Assembly (NCBI GenBank): GCA_902524545.1
Contig: CABZDW010000006.1
Location: 1-64,000, forward strand
Source of the DNA: an uncultured Pelagibacteraceae bacterium
GTDB taxonomy: Bacteria; Pseudomonadota; Alphaproteobacteria; Pelagibacterales; Pelagibacteraceae
Length of the DNA: 64,000 nt
Direction of reading: 5' to 3'
Shown here: positions 8,339 through 17,058 of the stretch, piece after piece
Layout: each line of letters starts with the position of its first letter
Position numbering within the stretch: the stretch's first letter is position 1
Notes under the pieces: model-generated
Seen by the model: the letters and a program-made list of their open reading frames with translations, nothing else
Databases searched by the model: none
What the model was told of the DNA's origin: nothing
Translations under genes and position numbers: made by a program

Positions 8339-9097
8339 ATGAATCTTGGTTTTATAGGAACAGGAAATATTGTTTCAGACGTTATAATTGGCATAAGTAA
8401 GTCAAAAATTAAATATAAAAAAATAATCATTTCACCAAGAAATAAAAAAAAAGCACTTTACTTAAAAAAAAATTTAAAAAATATTATTATAGCTAAAGAC
8501 AACCAAGAGGTTGTAAATAAAGCTGATTTGGTTTTTCTTGGAATTTTACCTAAAGTTGGAGAAGTAATATTACCTAAACTTCAATTTAGAAATAAGCAAA
8601 TTATAGTAAGTTTTATGTCAACTACAAAATATCTAAAATTAAAAAAATTGATTAAGACAAAATCTATAATAATTAGAGCTATTCCTATGCCACCAATTAG
8701 ATTGGGGAAAGGTCCTGTAGCAATTTTTCCACCAAATAAAAAAATAAAAAGTTTTTTTGATAAAATTGGTACAACTATTGAAATTAAAAACGAAAAATTA
8801 TCAAAGAATTTTTGGACTATTTCAGGAACTATGGCATCATTTTATGAATTATTGAATATTTTATCAAAGTGGTTGATTAGAAAAAAAACCAATAGTCTAG
8901 ATTCACAAAAATACGTAACTTTGTTATATTCAGCTCTGGCAGAGTTGGCACTGACGAATTCCTCTAAGCCACTTAAAAATTTAGTCGACGAACAAACACC
9001 AGGAGGACTAAATTGGCAGGGTGTAAACGAATTAAGAAAATCAGGCTATTATAGATTATTAGAAAAATCACTTAAGAAGATTTATAAAAGATTATAA
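8339..9097 (+). CDS. ProC-like NAD(P)-binding reductase (pyrroline-5-carboxylate reductase family)
   Basis: The N terminus MNLGFIGTGNIVSDVI is a Rossmann dinucleotide motif of the ProC type. The C-terminal part, LVDEQTPGGLNWQGVNELRKSGYY, resembles the conserved TSPGGTT-AL---G segment of the ProC dimerisation domain, but with changes. ProC reduces pyrroline-5-carboxylate to proline with NAD(P)H. At about 252 aa it is slightly short, and the motif drift means it may act on a related imine or be a ProC paralogue. The ORF track starts at TTG (8336), but the ATG at 8339 is the simpler start. It sits 12 bases before the second LIV transporter, with which it is probably co-transcribed. Confidence 0.65.
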   Translation: MNLGFIGTGNIVSDVIIGISKSKIKYKKIIISPRNKKKALYLKKNLKNIIIAKDNQEVVNKADLVFLGILPKVGEVILPKLQFRNKQIIVSFMSTTKYLKLKKLIKTKSIIIRAIPMPPIRLGKGPVAIFPPNKKIKSFFDKIGTTIEIKNEKLSKNFWTISGTMASFYELLNILSKWLIRKKTNSLDSQKYVTLLYSALAELALTNSSKPLKNLVDEQTPGGLNWQGVNELRKSGYYRLLEKSLKKIYKRL

Positions 9098-9109
9098 TCT
9101 GTCTCAGGA

Positions 9110-9895
9110 ATGCAAGATAATATTTTAGATATAAAAAACTTATCAAAATATTTTGGTGGATTGGCCGCTATATCTAATTGTTCTTTAAAAGTAAAGAAAG
9201 GAACTATAACTGGAATAATAGGACCCAACGGCTCAGGCAAAACAACTCTGTTTAATCTAATCGCTGGTAATTTAAAATCATCTACTGGAAGTGTTTTATT
9301 TAATAATGAAAATATTACTAATATTCCGTCTTATGAATTATTTTCAAAAGGACTGCTAAGAACTTTTCAAATAGCACATGAATTTACAAATTTATCAGTG
9401 TTAGAAAATTTGATGATGGTACCAGGTAACCAGTCTGGAGAAAAGCTGATGAATGCTTTATTGAAGCCTGGATTAGTTGCAAAAGAGGAAATTCAAATAA
9501 AAGAAAAAGCAATTGAAGTGGTTGATTTTCTAAATTTAAGTCATTTAAAGAATGAATTAGCAGGAAATCTCTCTGGAGGACAAAAAAAATTATTAGAATT
9601 AGGAAGAACGATGATGGTGGATGCAAAATTGGTCTTATTAGATGAGGTTGGTGCAGGCGTAAATAGAACCTTATTAAAAGATTTAGGGACAGCTATTGAG
9701 AAATTAAACAAAGAGAAAGGCTATACCTTTTGTATGATTGAACATGACATGGATTTTATTGGAAGGTTATGTGATCCAGTAATTGTAATGGCAGAGGGAT
9801 CTGTTTTATTTGAGGGTTCGGTTGAAGATGCAAAAAAAGATGAGAGAGTTATTCAGAGTTATTTAGGCAGAGGTTCAAAACTAAAAGATAATTAA
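9110..9895 (+). CDS. livG: LIV-type ABC transporter ATP-binding protein, LivG family, system 2
   Basis: This is a 261-aa ATPase subunit. Walker A GPNGSGKT lies at residues 38-45, the signature LSGGQ at 154-158 and Walker B LVLLDE at 174-179, with an IEHDM H-loop. The LLRTFQIAHEF segment identifies it as LivG. An AGGA ribosome site stands directly before the ATG. The gene order here is G-F-H-M, whereas system 1 is H-M-G-F, so the two systems are separate lineages rather than a recent duplication. Confidence 0.92.
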   Translation: MQDNILDIKNLSKYFGGLAAISNCSLKVKKGTITGIIGPNGSGKTTLFNLIAGNLKSSTGSVLFNNENITNIPSYELFSKGLLRTFQIAHEFTNLSVLENLMMVPGNQSGEKLMNALLKPGLVAKEEIQIKEKAIEVVDFLNLSHLKNELAGNLSGGQKKLLELGRTMMVDAKLVLLDEVGAGVNRTLLKDLGTAIEKLNKEKGYTFCMIEHDMDFIGRLCDPVIVMAEGSVLFEGSVEDAKKDERVIQSYLGRGSKLKDN

Positions 9896-9897
9896 AT

Positions 9898-10605
9898 ATG
9901 GCATTTTTTGAGGGAAAAAACATGACAGGTGGATACGGCAAGGGTCCAGACATAATCAATTCATGCACTGTTAATGTTGAAAAAGGGGAAATAGTATCAA
10001 TTCTTGGACCTAATGGTGCAGGAAAATCTACTGCAATGAGAGCAATGTTAGGTTTATTAAATCTAAAATTAGGCTCTGTAATTATTGATGGAAAGGACAT
10101 TTCAAAACTTTCCCCACAAGATAGAGTAAAAGAAGGAATTTCGTTTGTACCACAAACTAAAAATGTATTTGCAGGATTGACAGTTGAGGAAAATCTAGAG
10201 ATGGGAGCCTTTTTAGTTACTCAAGATTATACGAAAGTTATTGATGAAATTTATAATCTTTTTCCGATTTTGAGTGAAAAAAGAAAACAATTTGTAGGAG
10301 AGTTATCAGGAGGTCAAAGACAACAAGTTGCGTTAGGAAGAGCTCTAATGATTAAGCCGTCTGTCCTTATGTTAGACGAACCAACTGCTGGAGTTTCTCC
10401 AATAGTGATGGATGAACTTTTTGATCATATTATAAAAGTAAAAAAAACAAATGTTGCAATTTTAATGGTTGAACAGAATGCAAAGCAAGCTCTCAATATT
10501 TCTGATAGAGGATATGTATTAGTCAATGGAGAAAATCGTTATTCGGGGACAGGGGAAGAATTACTTAATGATCCAAGAGTAAGAAGCTCTTTTTTAGGTG
10601 GTTAA
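9898..10605 (+). CDS. livF: LIV-type ABC transporter ATP-binding protein, LivF family, system 2
   Basis: This 235-aa ATPase subunit carries Walker A GPNGAGKS (residues 37-44), signature LSGGQ (136-140) and Walker B VLMLDE (156-161). The VEQNAKQAL sequence replaces the usual H-loop histidine with glutamine, as LivF proteins commonly do. Its length is standard and it lacks the N-terminal extension of the system 1 LivF. The start is two bases after the livG stop, and its own stop abuts the livH ATG with no gap. Confidence 0.92.
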   Translation: MAFFEGKNMTGGYGKGPDIINSCTVNVEKGEIVSILGPNGAGKSTAMRAMLGLLNLKLGSVIIDGKDISKLSPQDRVKEGISFVPQTKNVFAGLTVEENLEMGAFLVTQDYTKVIDEIYNLFPILSEKRKQFVGELSGGQRQQVALGRALMIKPSVLMLDEPTAGVSPIVMDELFDHIIKVKKTNVAILMVEQNAKQALNISDRGYVLVNGENRYSGTGEELLNDPRVRSSFLGG

Positions 10606-11616
10606 ATGGATTTTCTAAATGCAATAATTCTTTTATTAAATTATATATTTGTTCCTGCTCTTGCTTATGGATCTCAATTAGCTATTGGAGCTATATTTGT
10701 AACTTTAATTTATGGAATTCTGCGTTTTGCAAACTTTGCAACTGGAGATATGATGTCTTTTGGTACAATGATTGCCATCCTTTTTACTTGGTACTTTCAG
10801 TCGATTGGCTTATCACTTGGTTTTTTACCCACTGCACTTTTAGCAATCCCTTTTGCAATTCTGTTTATGGGTTTATACATGCTAATTATTGATAATTTTG
10901 TATTTAAATATTACAGGTTAAACAAAAGTCCTCCAGTCCAATTAGCAATGGTGAGTATTGGAGTAATGTTTGTTACCCAGGCAGTAGTAAGAATTATAAT
11001 TGGTCCATCGGATAGAAGATTTTTTGATGGTGAGAAATTTTTGATTAAAGCTAATGAGTTTAAGGAAATGACAGGTTTGAATGAGGGACTTGCTATTAAG
11101 TCAACTCAAGTAATTACAATTGTTGTTACTTTAATTTTAGTTTCGACTTTATTCTGGTTTTTAAACAAAACTAAAACTGGAAAAAGTATGAGAGCTTATT
11201 CTGACAATGAGGATTTAGCATTACTTTCTGGAATAGATCCAAAAAGGATTGTTATGATAACTTGGATGATTGCTGCAATTTTAGCAACAATAGGTGGTGT
11301 TTTGTATGGTTTAGATAAAAGTTTTAAACCATTCACTTATTTTAATAACATGCTCCCAATATTTGCTGCTGCTATAGTTGGGGGAATTGGTAATCCTTTT
11401 GGAGCTTTCCTTGGAGGTTACGTAATTGCTTTTTCTGAAATACTTCTGACTTACGCATATAAGAAATTCTTTATGTATGTGTTACCAGAAAGCATGGAAC
11501 CAGATGGTTTAATTCAATTACTTTCAACTGATTATAAATTTGCAGTATCTTTTTCAATATTGGTAATTGTATTGCTTTATCGTCCATCTGGAATATTTAA
11601 AGGAAAGATATTGTGA
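10606..11616 (+). CDS. livH: LIV-type ABC transporter permease, LivH family, system 2
   Basis: This 336-aa inner-membrane permease has eight or so hydrophobic stretches. AIGAIFVTLIYGILRFANFATGDMMSFG is the conserved LivH N-terminal motif, and GKSMRAYSDNEDLALLSGID is the coupling loop. It is longer than the system 1 LivH because of a larger periplasmic loop around residues 125-160. The start codon follows directly on the livF stop. Its last codon overlaps the GTG of livM by 4 bases. Confidence 0.92.
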   Translation: MDFLNAIILLLNYIFVPALAYGSQLAIGAIFVTLIYGILRFANFATGDMMSFGTMIAILFTWYFQSIGLSLGFLPTALLAIPFAILFMGLYMLIIDNFVFKYYRLNKSPPVQLAMVSIGVMFVTQAVVRIIIGPSDRRFFDGEKFLIKANEFKEMTGLNEGLAIKSTQVITIVVTLILVSTLFWFLNKTKTGKSMRAYSDNEDLALLSGIDPKRIVMITWMIAAILATIGGVLYGLDKSFKPFTYFNNMLPIFAAAIVGGIGNPFGAFLGGYVIAFSEILLTYAYKKFFMYVLPESMEPDGLIQLLSTDYKFAVSFSILVIVLLYRPSGIFKGKIL

Positions 11617-12984
11617 GAAAAAATTTAAATGTAATTGCAGCTTACAGTATTATGATGGGATTAATTATCCTTGTTGGTATATTTCAATCTTGGAATATTG
11701 CTTTATCCATCTTTAATTTATGTTTGATCTCAGCTGTCATGACTATGGGTGCTAATATTCAATGGGGTTATGCTGGTTTAATTAACTTTGGAATAATGGG
11801 CTTTACAGCATTAGGCGGTCTAGCTGCAGTTTTAATTTCTGTAAATCCAGTTCAAGAGGCTTGGAGTGCAGGGGGCACCAATATTCTATTAAGTCTATTT
11901 CTTATTATTGGAATTGTTTTAGCTGTTAGATTTGTTCTTAAAAGATATCAGAAATCTAAAATTAGAAATTATATAATCGCTGTAATTATCATTTCAGGAA
12001 TAATTATTATACGACTTGTCTCTGAACCTGGTATTGAAGCAATTGAGGAAGTAAATCCGGCAAGAACTGGATTTCTAGGTGGGCTAGGGCTTCCAATAAT
12101 TTTTTCTTGGATTGTGGGCGCTTTCTTTGCAGGAGGATTAGCTTTTGTAATTGGAAAAGTAGCCTTAGGATTAAGAGCTGATTATTTGGCAATTGCAACT
12201 TTGTTGATCTCAGAAATAGTAATAGCAATTATTAAACATGAAGATTGGTTAACTAGAGGTGTAAAAAATGTTATCGGTTTAAAACGTCCTGCTCCATATG
12301 AAGTCAACTTACAAGAAACAGAATGGTTTATAAATCTGGTTGAAAAATTTAATTCAGGAAAATTAGCTTTGATTTCTGATATCACAGAAAGACAAGTAGC
12401 TCTTAATCAATTTGTAATTGAGGGATCATCAGTATTTGTAAAACTTTGCTATTCAGGTTTATTTTTTAGTTGTTGTGATTATTCTTTTAATCTTAACTCA
12501 GAAAGCTCTTTACTCTCCTTGGGGAAGAATGATGAGAGCTATTAGAGATAATGAAGAAGCTGCTAACGCAATGGGAAAAAATGTGGTTAAACAACATCTA
12601 TTAATTTTTGTTTTAGGATCAGCTATAGTTGGTATTGCGGGAGCTATGCTTGTCACTCAAGATGGATTATTTACACCAGGAAGTTATAGACCTTTAAGAT
12701 ATACTTTTTTAATTTGGGTAATGGTTATTGTTGGTGGAAGTGGAAACAATTTTGGAGCAATTCTTGGAGGTTTTGTAGTTTGGTTCTTATGGATTGAGGC
12801 AGCACCAATTGGATTATATTTAGTCAATCTAACAACAGCAGGTTTAGAAGATACCCATTTTTTAAAAGTTCATTTAATTGAAAGTGTTCCTTATTTCAGA
12901 TTTTTAATGATGGGAATAGGTTTATTATTAATTATGAGATATAGACCAAAGGGTATACTTCCTGAAAAAATAGAAATAAAATAA
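11613..12984 (+). pseudogene. livM: LIV-type ABC transporter permease, LivM family, system 2, interrupted by a +1 frameshift
   Basis: Two ORFs (11613-12545 and 12475-12984) together make one LivM. The first reads from a GTG start to ...FVKLCYSGLFF and then drifts into non-family sequence. The second frame supplies LVVVIILLILTQKALYSPWGRMMRAIRDNEEAANAMG, the conserved coupling loop, and the C-terminal half. Removing one T from the six-T run at 12462-12467 gives GLFLVVVIILL and restores a protein of about 456 aa. This may be a sequencing error, a real mutation, or a frameshift rescued by slippage. All other subunits of the system are intact, which favours an error or a recent event. Confidence 0.88.
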
Positions 12985-12988
12985 AATT

Positions 12989-13060
12989 ATGAAATATATT
13001 ATTACAGGTGCTGCCATTGCTTGGGCTTTATATATGGCAGATAAATATTTATTTTTTTAA
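12989..13060 (+). CDS. Possible 23-residue membrane peptide after livM
   Basis: An ATG four bases after the livM stop opens a frame of 23 codons (MKYIITGAAIAWALYMADKYLFF) ending in TAA. It reads as a single membrane-spanning helix with basic and acidic residues at the interface. It would be the last cistron of the transporter operon and lies directly before the shared terminator. Small membrane peptides of this kind often accompany transporters, but there is no homology evidence here, so coding is uncertain. Confidence 0.4.
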   Translation: MKYIITGAAIAWALYMADKYLFF

Positions 13061-13097
13061 AAAAAACCCCCAACATCAAAGATGTCAGGGGTTCAAT
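13059..13097 (-). terminator. Intrinsic terminator between convergent livM and the second binding-protein gene
   Basis: AACCCC...ACATC-AAA-GATGT...GGGGTT forms a long stem with a small internal mismatch. On the minus strand it is followed by eight T residues, so it ends the binding-protein transcript. On the plus strand the stem may also stop livM transcription, although the following tract is less T-rich. Confidence 0.85.
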
Positions 13098-13111
13098 TCT
13101 TTTAAGATAAA

Positions 13112-14302
13112 TTATCTTTGTTTTTTAGTTTTGAATTTACCGCCTTTAACTTCTTGTTCTAAGAAAGAACCTTCAGCTTCACCGACGCTAGTAAAAGTAA
13201 CTCCAGTTGCACCTTCGTAGTCAACTTTTTTACCTTTAGCTAATAAATCTAAACCTTTTTTAAGTTCACCTGGGTAAATTTTTGTTCCAGGACCATTAGC
13301 AACATCCATTACATTTTTTGCAATTGATGCTCTGTCAGTTGAGTTACCTGCTTGCATTGCTAAAACTATTAAAGCGGCAGCATCATATGACTCGCCTGTG
13401 TAAGGACCAGAACTATCAATACCAGCTGCACTTGCTACTTTAGCAAATACTCCAGCACCTTTTCCAGTTGAACCAGGTAATGAACCAAAAGATTTATTTA
13501 AATCTTTACCAAATGCATCAACTAATGATTGACCAATCATACCATCTGATAAAATAAATCTATCAAATGCACCTGAGTCTAAAGATGCTTGGATAATACC
13601 TTTACCACCTTGGTCTAAGTAACCGATTACAGCTACTGCATCTCCACCTGCTGAAGCAAGTGTTGCTACTTCAGATGAGTAGTCTGCTTTACCGTCTTCG
13701 TGTGCAGTTACTGTAGTAACTTTAATACCATGAGCTTCAACAGCTGCTTTGTAAACATCTGCTAAACCTTTTCCATAGTCGTTATTTGTGTAAGTAATTG
13801 CTACACTTTTAATTTTTCTGTCTTTAGTAACATCAGCTAAGATTTGACCACCTCTTGCATCTGAAGGAGCTGTTCTAAAAAAATATCCTTTATCGTCTAG
13901 AGTCGTTAAACCTGGAGATGTTGCTGAAGGTGAAATCATTACAACACCATTTGGCACTGCAACATTAGATGCAATCGCACCCGTTACACCTGAACAATCA
14001 GCTCCCATAATTGCTGTAACACCTTGTGATATAACTCCTTCAGCTGCTGCAGTTGCTGCTGCTGAGTCTACACAAGTTGAGTCTGCTCTAATTGATTTAA
14101 TTTTTTTTCCCCCTAATAGTGACCCTGAGTCCGAAGCTTCTTTGAAAGCTAATTCAGCAGAGGCAGCCATAGCAGGTGTTAAGGACTCAATAGGACCAGT
14201 AAATCCTAAGATAATCCCCATTTTAATTGAATGACCATCTGCTATCACATTTGTTCCAAAACTCGATACAAATATAAATGCAGCAATAATTAATTTTTTC
14301 AT
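13112..14302 (-). CDS. ABC transporter substrate-binding protein, LIV type, system 2
   Basis: This 396-aa periplasmic receptor has a signal peptide ending near NVIADG. The mature start IKMGIILGFTGPIESLTPAMAASAELAFKEAS is typical of LivJ-like type I binding proteins. GVTAIMGADCSGVTGAIASNVAVPNGVVMISPSATSPGLT is the conserved ligand-site region with its serine/threonine cluster. It points toward the livGFHM genes from the opposite strand and is most likely their receptor. The two cysteines (STCVDS and ADCSG) could form a disulfide, as in LivJ. Its separate promoter in the 124-base gap at 14303-14426 would permit higher expression than the permease. Confidence 0.88.
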   Translation of the reverse strand: MKKLIIAAFIFVSSFGTNVIADGHSIKMGIILGFTGPIESLTPAMAASAELAFKEASDSGSLLGGKKIKSIRADSTCVDSAAATAAAEGVISQGVTAIMGADCSGVTGAIASNVAVPNGVVMISPSATSPGLTTLDDKGYFFRTAPSDARGGQILADVTKDRKIKSVAITYTNNDYGKGLADVYKAAVEAHGIKVTTVTAHEDGKADYSSEVATLASAGGDAVAVIGYLDQGGKGIIQASLDSGAFDRFILSDGMIGQSLVDAFGKDLNKSFGSLPGSTGKGAGVFAKVASAAGIDSSGPYTGESYDAAALIVLAMQAGNSTDRASIAKNVMDVANGPGTKIYPGELKKGLDLLAKGKKVDYEGATGVTFTSVGEAEGSFLEQEVKGGKFKTKKQR

Positions 14303-14426
14303 TATTATCCTTTTATTGTTAACAATTTTTTTAAAAACTAAATTAAAAACTAATTTAAGAAACTTTCAATAAGCAAATTATTTAATTTTTCTTAAAAAAT
14401 TGTTATTTTATCAACAAATAATATAG

Positions 14427-15038
14427 TTAAAAATATTTTTTGAAAGTTTCGTTAATTGATAGGACACCATAATCGTTTAATCCACCAATAATCAGCTGTA
14501 ATGCAACTAATAAAATAAAACCTAAACCAACATAGGCAATCCAAAGATGTCTTTGAATATAATTCGCTAAATATGTAGCTAATGCACCAGTTAGAACGAC
14601 TGACAAGATCAGTCCAAACATCATGTAACCAAAGTTACCTTTTGCAGCACCAACAACCCCAATCACGTTGTCAAAGCTAATAGTTATGTCTGCAAAAAGG
14701 ACTTTATAAATACTTTTAATAAATGATGGTTCCTTTGATTTTTTTGTTGGCGATTTAATTTTTTTAATCTCGAACAAGTCCTTTCTCAAATCATTCACAA
14801 TCCATATTAATAAAAGTCCTCCAATAATTTTAACCCAATAAAATTGGAAAAGATAAGTTGCAAAAACTGCAAATAAAACTTTGAAAACAAGTGCACCTAC
14901 CACACCCCAAAAAATAATCAATTTTCTATTTTTAGGTACAAAGTTCGCAGCTATTAAACCAATTATAATCGCATTATCTGCAGCTAAAATTATATCAATA
15001 AAGATAATTTGTAGGAGTATGAGAGATTCTTCTAACAA
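14427..15038 (-). CDS. TerC/YjbE-family integral membrane protein
   Basis: This 203-aa membrane protein has about seven hydrophobic segments. The paired acidic motifs DIILAADNAIIIGL (N-terminal) and ADITISFDNVIGVVGAAKG (central) are the signature of the TerC/YkoY/YjbE group. Members are tied to manganese or calcium efflux, or to metal loading of exported enzymes. A hydrophilic linker around residues 92-108 separates the two halves. The neighbours give no hint of the metal. Function beyond metal-ion transport is inference. Confidence 0.82.
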   Translation of the reverse strand: MLEESLILLQIIFIDIILAADNAIIIGLIAANFVPKNRKLIIFWGVVGALVFKVLFAVFATYLFQFYWVKIIGGLLLIWIVNDLRKDLFEIKKIKSPTKKSKEPSFIKSIYKVLFADITISFDNVIGVVGAAKGNFGYMMFGLILSVVLTGALATYLANYIQRHLWIAYVGLGFILLVALQLIIGGLNDYGVLSINETFKKYF

Positions 15039-15097
15039 TGTATTATTATTTGAAAGATGATTATAATTATCTAGATTTTATTGTCTATTAATAGAAA

Positions 15098-15586
15098 TTA
15101 ATATTTTGATTTTTTACCAGCAATGACTGCCTTTAGTTCCTCATACTCTTCACAATTGCAACTTTTTAAAACTTCAAGTCTTTCAACAGCAAGGTTATGT
15201 CTGTTTGTGGCAACATATAGTTCACCCAGATATTCATTAATACCGATGTGTTTTGGATTAATTTTTAATCCTTGCAAATAATACTTTTCTCCATTTTCAA
15301 AATCACCAAGTTTTCGAGTGGTAAAACCAAGGTAATTTAATGTGTCTGGTTTGTTTGGAAAATTTTTGTTAGATTGAATTAATAATTTTTGAGCCTTCTC
15401 GTATCTTTTTTTTGCTTTATCTAATTTGTCTTTTTTTTCAAAGTTTTTCGCTGCATTAATATGAGTAACAGCCATGTCATATTTAGTTTCAGTCTTTGAA
15501 GAGTCACTATCGCTAGAACCAGCTGCAAAAGAGTTAGTAACTAAAAATATTGAGACTATTATAGAAATAAAAAATTTTTTTATCAT
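15098..15586 (-). CDS. Exported tetratricopeptide-repeat protein
   Basis: This 162-aa protein has a signal peptide (MIKKFFISIIVSIFLVTNSFA) followed by a Ser/Asp-rich linker and about two to three TPR units. The clearest is PDTLNYLGFTTRKLGDFENGEKYYLQGLKINPKH, with the preceding AKKRYEKAQKLL as a partial unit. TPR proteins are scaffolds for protein-protein contacts, here in the periplasm. The ATG overlaps the stop of pxpA (ATGA), so it is translated with that gene, but a link to 5-oxoproline metabolism is not evident. C-terminal cysteines (SCNCEE) are notable. Confidence 0.7.
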   Translation of the reverse strand: MIKKFFISIIVSIFLVTNSFAAGSSDSDSSKTETKYDMAVTHINAAKNFEKKDKLDKAKKRYEKAQKLLIQSNKNFPNKPDTLNYLGFTTRKLGDFENGEKYYLQGLKINPKHIGINEYLGELYVATNRHNLAVERLEVLKSCNCEEYEELKAVIAGKKSKY

Positions 15587-16362
15587 ATAAATTTCTTCAT
15601 TTTATTTAAAGTTTTAAGCGTTAGCCCATTATACAGTAAATTTTTTTTTATTGATTTAGCGGTTTCTAACGAACTAATATTATCACCATGTATGCATACA
15701 GAATCAATTTCACAAGCTATTTGTTTCCCACTGTGACAATTAAGTGACTGGGTTTGAACCATTTTTAATACGTGTCTTTTAGCCTGCTCTGGGTCAGTAA
15801 TTAAAGCATAAGGCTTTTTTCTTGATACAAGATTTCCATCATCCTCATAATTTCTGTCTGCAAATATTTCACAAGCAATTTTCATATCTAACTTTTTAGC
15901 AGCGTGTTGCATTTTAGATCCAGTTGGTACTAAATAAATCAACTCTGGATTTATTCTTTTGATTACTTTTGCTAATGTTGTTGCTAAATCGATATCCTCG
16001 CACGCCATATTATTTAAAGCACCATGCGGCTTTATATGAGTAACATTTTCACCATGGTTAGATGAAATTGTTTGAAGAATTTCATATTGATCAATTATTA
16101 ATTTTTCTATCTCTGAGTCAGATAAATCCATTCTCTCTCTGCCAAAATTTTCAGGATCATTAAAAGATGGATGCGCTCCAATACTAACACCATTTTTTTT
16201 TGATATATTTACAATTGTATTCATAGTTTCTTCATCACCCGCATGATATCCACATGCTACATTTGCTGAATTAACTATTTCAAGTAATTCAGGATCATAT
16301 TTGTTAGAATGATGTTTAGATTTTTCCCCTAAATCACAATTTATATTAATTTCCATACTCAC
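15583..16362 (-). CDS. pxpA: 5-oxoprolinase subunit A (LamB/YcsF family)
   Basis: PxpA with PxpB and PxpC cleaves 5-oxo-L-proline to glutamate using ATP. The protein is 259 aa, the normal length. Family motifs are INCDLGE at the N terminus, NVACGYHAGDEETM, GAHPSFNDPENFGRE, HIKPHGALNNM and CEIFADRNYEDDGNLVSR. The start could be at the first ATG or the one two codons in. It is transcribed away from pxpB with only about 21 bases between them, which differs from the common co-directional order. The TPR gene follows with an overlap. Confidence 0.92.
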   Translation of the reverse strand: MSMEININCDLGEKSKHHSNKYDPELLEIVNSANVACGYHAGDEETMNTIVNISKKNGVSIGAHPSFNDPENFGRERMDLSDSEIEKLIIDQYEILQTISSNHGENVTHIKPHGALNNMACEDIDLATTLAKVIKRINPELIYLVPTGSKMQHAAKKLDMKIACEIFADRNYEDDGNLVSRKKPYALITDPEQAKRHVLKMVQTQSLNCHSGKQIACEIDSVCIHGDNISSLETAKSIKKNLLYNGLTLKTLNKMKKFI

Positions 16363-16383
16363 TATTCTTCAGTATAACATGGC

Positions 16384-17058
16384 ATGTTAATAAATATATC
16401 AAATCTTGGTGACGCAGCTTTATACTGTGACTTTGGAAAAGAAGTAAATAGAAAGATTAATAGTCAAGTAATAAGATATTTTAAAACTATTCTAAAAAAA
16501 AATATTGTAGGAGTTAATAATCTAGCTCCGTCATATAATAAATTAATAATTTCCTTCGATCTAAAAAAAATTAATTTTAATAAACTCAAAAAAATAATTG
16601 ATAACATTGAAATTATTGAAGATGATGGTCTTCAATATAAAAAGTTTGAAATTCCCGTTTGTTGTGAAAAAGATTTTTCCTTAGATATAAACAGACTCGA
16701 AGAAAAACTTCAGATGAAAGAGGAAAAAATATATGAAAATTTTTTTGAAAAAGAATTTTTTTGCTATATGACAGGTTTTATTGCAGGAATGCCTTTTCTT
16801 GGAGACTTAGACGAAAATTTAAGAGCAAAGCGTCTTGATACTCCTAGGGTTAAGGTACCAAAAGGTTCAATTGGTATAACCGAGCAATTTGCAAATATCT
16901 ATACATTTGAAAGTCCTGGGGGGTGGAATATTATTGGTAATACTCCTCTGAATATTTTTAATAGCTCTAAAGAAAATGAGCCTAATTTAATTAATCCAGG
17001 TGACTCAGTTTTATTCAAAAGAATTACAAAAGAGGAATATCAAAATTATCATGAGTAA
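16384..17058 (+). CDS. pxpB: 5-oxoprolinase subunit B (KipI/allophanate hydrolase subunit 1 family)
   Basis: This 224-aa protein resembles PxpB/KipI. Visible family segments are the N-terminal NLGDAALYCDFG, the central EIPVCCEKDF (usually IPVCYGGEFGPDL), and the conserved GFIAGMPFLGDLDENLRAKRLDTPRVKVPKGSIGI plus ESPGGWNIIGNTPL. PxpB binds PxpC to form the 5-oxoproline-activating part of the complex. The central linker is shorter and less conserved than usual. It overlaps the pxpC start by 8 bases. Confidence 0.9.
   Translation: MLINISNLGDAALYCDFGKEVNRKINSQVIRYFKTILKKNIVGVNNLAPSYNKLIISFDLKKINFNKLKKIIDNIEIIEDDGLQYKKFEIPVCCEKDFSLDINRLEEKLQMKEEKIYENFFEKEFFCYMTGFIAGMPFLGDLDENLRAKRLDTPRVKVPKGSIGITEQFANIYTFESPGGWNIIGNTPLNIFNSSKENEPNLINPGDSVLFKRITKEEYQNYHE

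Noticed and set aside
12462-12467. Programmed -1 frameshift at the T run
   Set aside because: Restoring the frame requires skipping a base (+1), not re-reading one, so a standard slippery -1 site does not explain it.
12475-12984. Separate small permease ORF in the ORF track
   Set aside because: Its sequence continues the LivM coupling loop and C-terminal half, so it is the second part of the frameshifted livM.
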